Source: Mycobacterium sp. (GTDB lineage Bacteria > Actinomycetota > Actinomycetes > Mycobacteriales > Mycobacteriaceae). From it: a stretch of 5,961 nt of DNA. The notes below the pieces were generated by a model. The model was not told the DNA's origin. It worked only from the letters and a program-made list of their open reading frames with translations, and did no database searches. A program made the position numbers and the translations under genes. The stretch spans positions 1-5,961 of the forward strand of contig JAGQTR010000065.1 of the NCBI GenBank assembly GCA_020438915.1, in the 5' to 3' direction. Positions within the stretch are counted from its first letter, which is position 1, and each line of letters opens with the position of its first letter. Of the stretch, positions 1 through 5,917 are shown piece by piece.

Positions 1-114
1 AAGGACATGAGTCAGTACTCGCTCGAGGAATACCTCACCATCAAGCATGTCATGAGCGATATCACCGGCGTGGTCGACAAGCCTTGGCACCGAACGATCT
101 TCACCAAGCGCTAG
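1..114 (+). CDS. Aldehyde dehydrogenase, C-terminal end (partial)
   Basis: Reading frame 1 is open from the first base to a TAG at 112-114 and gives 37 residues; the rest of the gene lies to the left of the window. The segment KDMSQYSLEEYLTIKHVMSD resembles the C-terminal end of NAD-dependent aldehyde dehydrogenases of the gamma-aminobutyraldehyde/betaine-aldehyde type; from memory, E. coli PatD ends KDMSLYGLEDYTVVRHVM plus a few residues. In this family the region forms the oligomerisation and substrate-channel tail. The catalytic Cys and Glu and the NAD-binding fold are outside the window, so the precise substrate cannot be set. About 17 residues ending in KPWHRTIFTKR extend beyond the E. 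coli end. The gene converges on a permease/stress-protein unit, which fits oxidation of an aminoaldehyde derived from an imported amine (inference). The family call is fairly secure; the substrate is not. Confidence 0.75.
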   Translation, partial: KDMSQYSLEEYLTIKHVMSDITGVVDKPWHRTIFTKR

Positions 115-128
115 GTGGCTCTCACCGG

Positions 129-989
129 CTACTCGGCGCGCGGCACCACGATCACCGGGATGTCCACGCCGGCGAGGATACGGGCGGCCGTCGACCCCAG
201 GAAGATCCGTTGCGGCGCAGCGAACCTGCTGGAGCCGACGACCAGAAGATCGCCGTCATCCCAGTTGAGCTTCTTGAGTGCGGACTCCAGCGTCCAGCCG
301 TCGGCGACCAGGGAGGTGATCTCGGGTGAATCCGGTAGCGCGCGCATTGCCGCCGCGAGGTTCTCCTCGACCGCCGCGACCTGCAACTGCCGCACCTCCC
401 TGGCGCTACCCGCCTCGGAGAGGTTCTCCGCCGAGACCAGTGACAGCATTCGGATCGGCAACTCCGCCGCACCGGCCAGTGTGATCGCGAACGGCAACGG
501 ATTGTCGTCGGTGGCCCGCGTGGGCACCGCGGCGGTCACCGCTTCGATCACCTCGTCGGGATCCTCGGCGTAACCGCGCGGCGCGAGCGCCACGGGTATC
601 GGCGAGGAATGCAGCAGCGCCCCGGCGACCGGTCCGACGGTGTGGCGGCCGAAGAACCCGTCCCGCGCACCGCCCACCACGATCAGGTCCGATGACTTCT
701 GTTCAGCGAAGTCGATCAGGGACTGAGCGAAGGACTCGCCGACGGTGACCGTTGATCCCGCGGTCACACCGTCCGCCGACAACCTGGCCAGCGCCCGGGA
801 TACCCACTGCTCTCCGCGCTTTACCAGCAGCTCCTGGTACTGCGCTCGACCGGGGTGTCCGTCGGGAAGTTCTTCGCGGACAACGAGTACCACGTCCACG
901 GTGGCGTCGAAGGTCTTGGCCAGCGCGCTGGCCAGCGCGATGCCGTCGTCGCCGGTCGGGGTCGCCAGGTAGCCGACAGTCAAATGCAT
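129..989 (-). CDS. Universal stress protein with tandem UspA domains
   Basis: A 286-residue soluble protein made of two UspA (Rossmann-like) domains, roughly residues 1-138 and 160-284, joined by a short acidic linker. Both halves end in the family's glycine-rich ATP loop followed by a hydrophobic strand (IPVALAPRG near 131-139; IPVIVVPRA near 277-285). Against the known ATP motif G-2X-G-9X-G(S/T), domain 1 reads G106-G-A-R109 then G119-P120, and domain 2 reads G252-S-S-R255 then G265-S266. The second Gly is therefore Arg in both, and domain 1 also lacks the Ser/Thr. ATP binding is more credible in domain 2 than in domain 1. Tandem Usp proteins of this size are common in mycobacteria and are often linked to stress or nucleotide signalling. 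The ATG start is followed by the usual beta-1 strand (HLTVGYLA), and a short AGG lies 7 nt upstream. The gene begins 25 bp after the permease stop with no evident promoter, so it is probably co-transcribed with it. Confidence 0.9.
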   Translation of the reverse strand: MHLTVGYLATPTGDDGIALASALAKTFDATVDVVLVVREELPDGHPGRAQYQELLVKRGEQWVSRALARLSADGVTAGSTVTVGESFAQSLIDFAEQKSSDLIVVGGARDGFFGRHTVGPVAGALLHSSPIPVALAPRGYAEDPDEVIEAVTAAVPTRATDDNPLPFAITLAGAAELPIRMLSLVSAENLSEAGSAREVRQLQVAAVEENLAAAMRALPDSPEITSLVADGWTLESALKKLNWDDGDLLVVGSSRFAAPQRIFLGSTAARILAGVDIPVIVVPRAE

Positions 990-1014
990 TGCAAAACCTG
1001 CGCTTTCACGTTGC

Positions 1015-2526
1015 TCAATAGATGTCGGGAACCTTGACCTCGGTACTGGCGTTCAGCGTCTCGCCGCGGAAGAATCGCTTGGTGCCGAAGGCGAAGCACG
1101 CCAGCATCAACGGGACGCCGAGCACCAGCATCCCGACGCCGAGCACGAACACTCCACCGATCGGGCCGAATGCGGTGTAGCCGTAGTCGGGCTGGATCAT
1201 GTCCTTGGCGCTGATGCCGAACGCCACCGTCATCGCCAGTCCGCCGAGCAGCGGGAAGACACCGCGGAAGAACAGGTTTCGCACCGAGGTGAACAATGTT
1301 TTGCGAAAGTACCAGACGCAGGAGAAGGCGGTGATTCCGTAGTAGAAGGCCACCGCCAAACCCAGCGAGGCCACCGAGTCCAGTAGTGCGTTCTCCGACA
1401 GGAACGTCAGGATCAAGTAGAACCCCAGCGCCGAGAAACCCATCACCATGGTGCCGAACGCCGGGGTCATGTAGCGGGGGTGCACGGAAGCGAACCGCTT
1501 GGGCAGCGCCTCGTAGACGGCCATCGACAGCGTGCCACGCGCAGTCGGCAGGATCGTGGTCTGCGTGGAGGACAGCGCCGACACCGACACCGTCAGCAGC
1601 AGCAGCGATGCCGCGATGCTGCCCGCGACCGGTTCACCGAGCACGGTGAGCACGTCGTCGGTGTTCATCGCATTGTTCAGCCCGATTCCGACATCGCCGA
1701 ACCCGGCGAACGACTGGATGGCGAAAGCCACCAGCACGTAGGTGCACAGCAGAATCACCGTGGTGACCAATGCTGCGATTCCGGGCGTCTTGCCCGGGTC
1801 CTTGGTCTCCTCGCCGACTGCCAGGCACGCGTCCCAGCCCCAGTAGATGAAGATGCACAAGATGATCGCCGCGGCGATCGACGACGCGTCCAGCCCGCCG
1901 GGCCACAGCCAGGACCACTGGGGGTCGATGGCCTGAGCGCCGGCGTTACCGGCGAATACCCGGGTCAGCGCGATGATGCTGACGATGATCAACACGCCGA
2001 ACTGGATGGCGATCAAAACGTTCTGCATCCGTTCGCTGACCACGATGCCGCGTGCGGACACCAACGTCATGCCGAGGATGAAGAACGATCCCAGGAGGAC
2101 CTTCGCGACGACGTTGTCGGCCAGGTCGTCCAAGCCAAGGAACTTGAACAGGTAGACCGCCGCGATCTCGGCGACATTGGCCAACACGATGATTCCGGAC
2201 ACGGCCAGACCCCAGCCGCCGATCCAGCCGATCCACGGACCGAATGCCTTTGTACCCCAGGTGAATGTGGTGCCGCAGTCGGGTGTGTCCTGGGAGAGCT
2301 CCTTGTAGGCGAAGGCAACGAGCAACATCGGAATGAACGCCAGGACGAACATCGACGGCGCCTTCTCGCCGACAGCCAGCACGACGTAGCCGAGGGTCGC
2401 CGCCAGGCTGTAGGCGGGTGCGACGGCGGCAAGGCCGATGACGACGTTGCCGACCAGCCCCAGCGCCCCCGCCTGCAGGCCCTTGTCGCCAACAGCGGGT
2501 GCCGCGGGTTCCTCCTTGATTGCCAT
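1015..2526 (-). CDS. APC-superfamily amino acid/amine permease
   Basis: A 503-residue polytopic inner-membrane protein with about 12 hydrophobic segments, the usual size for the amino acid-polyamine-organocation (APC) superfamily of secondary transporters. TM1 carries the typical broken-helix region GNVVIGLAAVAPAYSL (26-41). The family signature in the TM2-TM3 region is visible as PDCGTTFTWGTKAFGPWIGW (82-101), and the conserved cytoplasmic loop as GEETKDPGKTPG (238-249). Members import amino acids or polyamines with a cation, or exchange them for a product. The substrate cannot be read from the sequence. The convergent aminoaldehyde-type dehydrogenase suggests an amine such as putrescine or GABA, which is inference only. 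The start is supported by a -10 hexamer placed so that transcription would begin at the ATG itself, and no Shine-Dalgarno sequence precedes it. The universal stress protein follows 25 bp downstream on the same strand. Confidence 0.9.
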   Translation of the reverse strand: MAIKEEPAAPAVGDKGLQAGALGLVGNVVIGLAAVAPAYSLAATLGYVVLAVGEKAPSMFVLAFIPMLLVAFAYKELSQDTPDCGTTFTWGTKAFGPWIGWIGGWGLAVSGIIVLANVAEIAAVYLFKFLGLDDLADNVVAKVLLGSFFILGMTLVSARGIVVSERMQNVLIAIQFGVLIIVSIIALTRVFAGNAGAQAIDPQWSWLWPGGLDASSIAAAIILCIFIYWGWDACLAVGEETKDPGKTPGIAALVTTVILLCTYVLVAFAIQSFAGFGDVGIGLNNAMNTDDVLTVLGEPVAGSIAASLLLLTVSVSALSSTQTTILPTARGTLSMAVYEALPKRFASVHPRYMTPAFGTMVMGFSALGFYLILTFLSENALLDSVASLGLAVAFYYGITAFSCVWYFRKTLFTSVRNLFFRGVFPLLGGLAMTVAFGISAKDMIQPDYGYTAFGPIGGVFVLGVGMLVLGVPLMLACFAFGTKRFFRGETLNASTEVKVPDIY

Positions 2527-2532
2527 TCGCGC

Positions 2533-2538
2533 AATATA
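2533..2538 (-). promoter_or_regulatory. -10 element of a probable leaderless promoter for the permease
   Basis: The minus strand reads TATATT, then GCGCGA, then the ATG of the permease. TATATT fits the mycobacterial -10 consensus TANNNT and stands out in GC-rich surroundings. With its last T at -7, the first transcribed base is the A of the ATG at 2526, giving a leaderless mRNA. The lack of any purine-rich ribosome-binding site before this ATG agrees. No good TTGACA-like -35 is present at 16-18 bp spacing; that region is occupied by an inverted repeat. The transcription start has not been measured. Confidence 0.6.
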
Positions 2539-2551
2539 GGGGTTCCGGTCG

Positions 2552-2573
2552 TGCTCGCGCGGGAGTTCGAGCA
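2552..2573. repeat. Inverted repeat TGCTCG-N10-CGAGCA (operator or hairpin candidate)
   Basis: A perfect 6-bp inverted repeat, TGCTCG at 2552-2557 and CGAGCA at 2568-2573, has a 10-bp spacer. It is nested within a weaker outer pair, CGGTC at 2546-2550 and GACCG at 2584-2588. It lies in the 66-bp gap between the EIIC stop and the permease start. Counted from the inferred start at 2526 it spans about -26 to -47, covering the -35 region, as an operator would. As RNA made from the PTS unit it could instead fold into a stem-loop just after the EIIC stop, but no U-run follows, so it would not be a classical intrinsic terminator. Confidence 0.4.
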
Positions 2574-2592
2574 GTAGCGCCCGGACCGAAAT

Positions 2593-4155
2593 CTAGCGTG
2601 GGGCGGGCGGCGGAGCGGGCGCTCCTGCTGGTGGGGCGATCTTGGGGTATTGATGGCCCGAGGTAGGGGCCGGCCCCGCCGGGGGTGAGCTATCGACCGA
2701 GCTGGGCGCGAGCCTGCCCGGCGACGGGTCCCAGCCGGTTTCGACGAGCTTTTTCTGGACGGCGATCGCCAGGCCGAGCAACGCCGCGGCGATCATCAAC
2801 ATCACCGCCACACCCCAGACCGACCCCAGCTTGGCGGCATTGCCCAGCAAGATGCCGTACCAGCCGAAGTCGGTGTCGCCGAAGGTGGTGTTCTCCTCAC
2901 CGAACGAGCCAAGGACCCGAACCAGCAGTGCCGGCAGAAACGTGAGAAGCAGACCGTTGACAAATCCACCGGCGATCGCGCCCCGGCGCCCTCCGGTGGC
3001 GTTGCCGTACACGCCGGCGGCGCCGCCGGTGAAGAAGTGCGGCACCAGGCCGGGTAGCACCAGCACCCAGCCGAACGCCGGGCCCAGCCACAACGACAGC
3101 ACCGCGAGCCCGACCAGACCGGCGGCGAAACTGGCGATGAACCCGATGAGTACGGCGTTCTGGGCGTAGGGAAAGACTATCGGTGCGTCCAGGGCGGGAA
3201 CCGCACCGGGGACCATGCGGTTGGCGATGCCCTGGAACGCAGGAACCAATTCGCCCAGGATCGTGCGGACGCCGAACAGGATCACCGCGACAGCCACGCC
3301 GAAGCCCAGGCCCTGGGTGACACCCATCATCAGGAAGTTGCCGACGCTGGTGGCCGCTCCGGCCCCGGTGTCGTCGGCGAACGCCTGAAATGCCGTCTGC
3401 TCACCGGCCCGACCCAAATAGATCAACGAGACGGCCAGATACATCAGCACCATCGACAGGGCGGTGGCAACCATCGAATCGCGCAGGAAGCGAAGGGATT
3501 CCGGTAGTTTGAGATCCTCGGTCGACCGGCTCTTCGCGCCGCCGACCAGTCGGCCGGTGATGCCTGAGGCGATGTAGCCCAGCGTTCCGAAGTGGCCGAT
3601 CGCGATGCTGTCGTCACCGGTGATGCGTCTGGTCCAGGGCTGCGAGATCGCCGGCAATGAGGCCATGACGACGCCCAGCAGAATTCCACCGACCGCGACC
3701 ACGGTGACCGACGGTAGTCCGGCGGTGGCCAGCACGATCGTCAACAACGTCGCCATGAACAGTGTGTGGTGGCCGGTCAGGAACACGTAGTGCAGTGGCG
3801 TGAACCGGGCCAGCAGCAGGCTGATCGCAAAGCCCAGGATCATCAACCAGGCGACCTGTGCGCCGAACCGATCCTGGGCTATTCCGACGATGGCTTCGTT
3901 GGTGGGCACCACACCCTGGCTGCCCGCGGCACCCTGGATCATTACTCCCAACGGCTCCAGAGATGCGACAACCAGGGTGGCTCCGGCGCCGATCAGCAGA
4001 AATCCGAGAGTGGCTTTGAGGGCGCCACCGATCACCTGCCCGGTGCTCTTGCGCAGCGCGATCAAACCGACGCCGGTGATGATCCCGATGAGATACGCCG
4101 GAACGGAAAGAATTTCGTTGACGACGAACTCGGCGATGCCTACCAGCCAATTCAT
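2593..4155 (-). CDS. PTS EIIC membrane subunit, ascorbate (UlaA/SgaT) family, with proline-rich tail
   Basis: A 520-residue membrane protein matching the ascorbate-type PTS EIIC family, which moves a sugar-like substrate across the membrane while EIIB phosphorylates it. Against E. coli UlaA as I recall it, the first 90 residues align without gaps (LRKS at 34-37; GFLLIGAG at 51-58). Later landmarks match too: LTGH (126-129), IGH (186-188), EDLKLP (213-218), PGAVPALDA (316-324), QNAV (332-335) and PGLVPHFF (368-375). His129, His188 and Asp323 match polar pocket residues of UlaA, but two glutamines thought to contact ascorbate are Phe here (133 and 189), so the substrate may differ. The transport core ends near residue 470. 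After that comes a tail with 15 prolines in its last 44 residues; E. coli UlaA is 465 residues long and lacks it. The ATG is preceded by a strong AAAGGAG site. It lies 34 bp after the EIIAB stop, and the two are almost certainly one operon. I am sure of the family and unsure of the substrate. Confidence 0.9.
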   Translation of the reverse strand: MNWLVGIAEFVVNEILSVPAYLIGIITGVGLIALRKSTGQVIGGALKATLGFLLIGAGATLVVASLEPLGVMIQGAAGSQGVVPTNEAIVGIAQDRFGAQVAWLMILGFAISLLLARFTPLHYVFLTGHHTLFMATLLTIVLATAGLPSVTVVAVGGILLGVVMASLPAISQPWTRRITGDDSIAIGHFGTLGYIASGITGRLVGGAKSRSTEDLKLPESLRFLRDSMVATALSMVLMYLAVSLIYLGRAGEQTAFQAFADDTGAGAATSVGNFLMMGVTQGLGFGVAVAVILFGVRTILGELVPAFQGIANRMVPGAVPALDAPIVFPYAQNAVLIGFIASFAAGLVGLAVLSLWLGPAFGWVLVLPGLVPHFFTGGAAGVYGNATGGRRGAIAGGFVNGLLLTFLPALLVRVLGSFGEENTTFGDTDFGWYGILLGNAAKLGSVWGVAVMLMIAAALLGLAIAVQKKLVETGWDPSPGRLAPSSVDSSPPAGPAPTSGHQYPKIAPPAGAPAPPPAPR

Positions 4156-4160
4156 CGAAG

Positions 4161-4167
4161 CTCCTTT
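4161..4167 (-). promoter_or_regulatory. Strong ribosome-binding site for EIIC
   Basis: The minus strand reads AAAGGAG, then CTTCG, then the EIIC ATG. A near-complete Shine-Dalgarno match at 5-nt spacing fixes the EIIC start at 4155. It contrasts with the permease and DUF4436 starts, which have no such site. EIIC thus appears to be translated by internal initiation from the EIIAB transcript. Confidence 0.8.
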
Positions 4168-4189
4168 GTTGTCCGACTACTCACGCGGC

Positions 4190-4966
4190 TCAAATGTCGT
4201 AGGTGTCGCGCAGCAGGCTGTCGACCTCACCTGTCGAGGTGAAGTTCTCGACCACCTTCACCGGAATTCCGACATCGCCCAGAGTCCTGGCGATCTCCCC
4301 GGAGGTCAGGATCAGGTCGGCTTCTTTCGCCCTGCCTTTGGCCGAGATGGTGTCGGTGGCTTCGACGTTGATGAACGGCGCCCACCCCCATGTGGTCAGC
4401 ACCTTCTCCAGGGTGTTCTTGAGAAACAGGCTGGTGCCCAACCCGTTACCGCATACGGTCAGGATCAGGTTCTTGGTGCGTGCTGCCCTGGTGTCAGCCT
4501 GGGACGGCTTGGCGGAGGTTCCCTCGCCCAGCACTGCCAGGAGTTCCTCCGGGGTGCCGGCGGAGTCCAGTGCGGCACTCTTGTCGGGGTTTCCGAGCAA
4601 CTTGGCCAGCTCGGCCATCGCAGTGTTGTGCGCACCGGTGTCGGTGGCGGCCAGTGCGACGACCAAATGTACCGGGTCATTTGTCTTGTGGCCGAACGCA
4701 ACTGGTTGAGCGAGGCGGACCCACGACATTCCGGTGCGGTGCACGGCGGGTGAGGGCCGCGCGTGAGCGAAGGCGAATCCGGGTGCCACCACGATGTAGG
4801 GTCCGTTCGACTCCACGTTGGTGATCATCGATTGCGTGTAGGGGGCGTCGGCGATACCGGCGCGTTCCAGCAGCTTGCCGGCCTCCCGAATCGCCTCCCC
4901 CCAGGTGTCGGCGGCGACGTCGAGTTCGATGCAATCGGCGGTGAGCAACTCGGTCAAGCCGGCCAT
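4190..4966 (-). CDS. PTS EIIA-EIIB fusion protein, ascorbate family
   Basis: A cytoplasmic phosphotransfer protein of 258 residues from the ATG at 4966. Residues 1-150 are an EIIA domain of the mannitol/fructose/ascorbate type. Its phosphorylation site is the His of GFAFAHARP, His68 in this numbering, the same number I recall for E. coli UlaC; a second conserved His follows in ATDTGAHN. A linker of about 15 residues rich in Ala, Ser and Lys leads to an EIIB domain starting at NLILTVCGNGLGTS, where Cys172 is the phospho-acceptor, as in the CGNG loop of UlaB. Phosphate would pass from HPr to His68, to Cys172, then to the substrate in EIIC, which is encoded 34 bp downstream. E. coli uses separate ulaB and ulaC genes; here they are fused, A then B. 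An in-frame GTG at 4987 would add MRVGSKT. I prefer 4966 because a -10 hexamer lies between the two starts and because the shorter form begins where EIIA domains usually do. Confidence 0.9.
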   Translation of the reverse strand: MAGLTELLTADCIELDVAADTWGEAIREAGKLLERAGIADAPYTQSMITNVESNGPYIVVAPGFAFAHARPSPAVHRTGMSWVRLAQPVAFGHKTNDPVHLVVALAATDTGAHNTAMAELAKLLGNPDKSAALDSAGTPEELLAVLGEGTSAKPSQADTRAARTKNLILTVCGNGLGTSLFLKNTLEKVLTTWGWAPFINVEATDTISAKGRAKEADLILTSGEIARTLGDVGIPVKVVENFTSTGEVDSLLRDTYDI

Positions 4967-4974
4967 GGTTTTCG

Positions 4975-5003
4975 ACCCTACTCGCACGCCGGTCGATCTT
5001 CAC
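4975..5003 (-). promoter_or_regulatory. Candidate promoter of the PTS operon
   Basis: The minus strand carries GTGAAG (5003-4998), a 17-bp spacer and TAGGGT (4980-4975). TAGGGT fits the mycobacterial -10 TANNNT. GTGAAG keeps only the TGA core of TTGACA. Transcription would start near 4968, two bases before the ATG at 4966, so the message would be almost leaderless. If this is right, the GTG at 4987 lies upstream of the transcript start and cannot be used. The AGGG inside the same hexamer could alternatively act as a weak ribosome-binding site on a longer transcript. Confidence 0.4.
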
Positions 5004-5034
5004 CCCTGCGCGGTATCTCCAGGCCGGGGGAGGA

Positions 5035-5889
5035 TTACTCAGAGAAGCGGTACCAGGACACGATGTAGAGCGCCATTGCCGATACCAGTCCGATGAGCAC
5101 CCACAGCACGATCGCCTGATCGATCCAGGCGCCAGGGGGCGGGGCGCCGGGCAGGAAGTTGCGTAGCGGAACAACGGCGAACAACATGGCGGCGAACCAC
5201 GTCGTCAGCGGCGGCAGGAATTTCCGCTTGCCCATTACGGTTTCGACGGCCACGATCATGGCCAGTGCCGGCAGGGTGATGAGCACCAGGATGACGCCGA
5301 GGTCGAACGCCAGGGTGCCGCGGCTTCGCTGCAGCGAGACCACCGATGCTGCCGGTTGCGAATCGGCGTCGTCGATGTGGATGTCCCAGCCCTCGATGCC
5401 GCCGCTGAAGCGGACCTGGGCCGGTACCACGACACGAGAGTCACCGGACCCGATGATCGCGTCGGCTCTGATCGGTTTCGTGCGATAGGAGTCGAAGGGC
5501 CAGTAGTTGGCGTCGCCCTCGGCCTCGATCGTGGTGGCCGTACTTCTGGGGGTCTGGCCCTTTTCGTAGTTGATCCCGCCGACATCGACCCACGGGTGCA
5601 GGCGGACGACGATGTCGGTGTTGAGCACGCCCAGACGCTGGTCGAGGTAGCGTTCCGGCGGGATGAGCAAGACCACGATATCCAGCTGGTTGGCCGTGGA
5701 GCGGATAGCGTCCACGTCGATGGAGAGCACCGGGATGTCCGCCGGATTGGGGTCGTATGGGTCTAGCTGCTGCGAGGAGCTGCTGACCCACCAGTACCCG
5801 ACCAGCGACGCGATGTAGCACAGGCCGACGATGGCGATGCTCGACTTGATGCGAAACCGCGCGCTGCGGGAACGCTTTTCGTCTGGCAC
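5035..5889 (-). CDS. DUF4436 family membrane protein
   Basis: A 284-residue membrane protein that I recognise as DUF4436, a family of unknown function found mainly in mycobacteria and relatives. A basic N-terminus (KRSRSARFRIK, 5-15) precedes TM1 at about 17-35. A non-cytoplasmic, beta-rich domain of about 150 residues follows and contains the family-typical WPFDSYR (130-136). Three more membrane segments follow at about 186-208, 217-234 and 253-278, separated by a basic loop (GKRKF) and the conserved FLPGAPPPGAWID (235-247). The N-in topology is inferred from the positive charges before TM1. The start is a GTG with no Shine-Dalgarno site but with a -10 hexamer at leaderless spacing. It starts 28 bp after the stop of an upstream gene and ends about 68 bp before the PTS operon start. 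No functional link to the PTS is visible, and I do not assign a function. Confidence 0.85.
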   Translation of the reverse strand: MPDEKRSRSARFRIKSSIAIVGLCYIASLVGYWWVSSSSQQLDPYDPNPADIPVLSIDVDAIRSTANQLDIVVLLIPPERYLDQRLGVLNTDIVVRLHPWVDVGGINYEKGQTPRSTATTIEAEGDANYWPFDSYRTKPIRADAIIGSGDSRVVVPAQVRFSGGIEGWDIHIDDADSQPAASVVSLQRSRGTLAFDLGVILVLITLPALAMIVAVETVMGKRKFLPPLTTWFAAMLFAVVPLRNFLPGAPPPGAWIDQAIVLWVLIGLVSAMALYIVSWYRFSE

Positions 5890-5895
5890 CCGTAG

Positions 5896-5901
5896 ATGTT
5901 A
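5896..5901 (-). promoter_or_regulatory. -10 element of a probable leaderless promoter for the DUF4436 gene
   Basis: The minus strand reads TAACAT, then CTACGG, then the GTG start at 5889. The hexamer fits TANNNT, and the 6-nt gap would put the transcription start on the G of the GTG. No ribosome-binding site precedes this GTG. No convincing -35 is seen at normal spacing, which is not unusual in mycobacteria. The element lies in the 28-bp gap after the upstream gene, so read-through from that gene is also possible. Confidence 0.5.
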
Positions 5902-5917
5902 ACGCTCGGTGGGCAAC

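Noticed and set aside
102..126. CACC/GGTG/CACC repeats at the convergent stop codons as a bidirectional terminator
   Set aside because: The possible stems are only 4 bp with no T-run on either side, too weak to call a terminator.
1480..2577. Long plus-strand open frame of 365 codons opposite the permease
   Set aside because: Its product is rich in Asp, Gln, Arg and His with no hydrophobic core or family motif. It mirrors the codon bias of the clearly real permease on the other strand, as expected for an antisense shadow in GC-rich DNA.
3800..4753. Plus-strand open frame of 317 codons opposite EIIC and EIIAB
   Set aside because: It spans the junction of two well-supported minus-strand PTS genes, shows no recognisable domain, and is best explained as a GC-driven shadow.
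4966..4987. GTG at 4987 as the start of the EIIAB protein
   Set aside because: It has no ribosome-binding site at normal spacing, adds a non-conserved MRVGSKT, and lies upstream of a plausible -10 element. Kept as an alternative in the EIIAB entry.
5010..5034. Hairpin (ctcc/ggag) after the DUF4436 stop
   Set aside because: Only 4 bp pair around a mismatched loop, with no U tract; this is within chance for GC-rich sequence.
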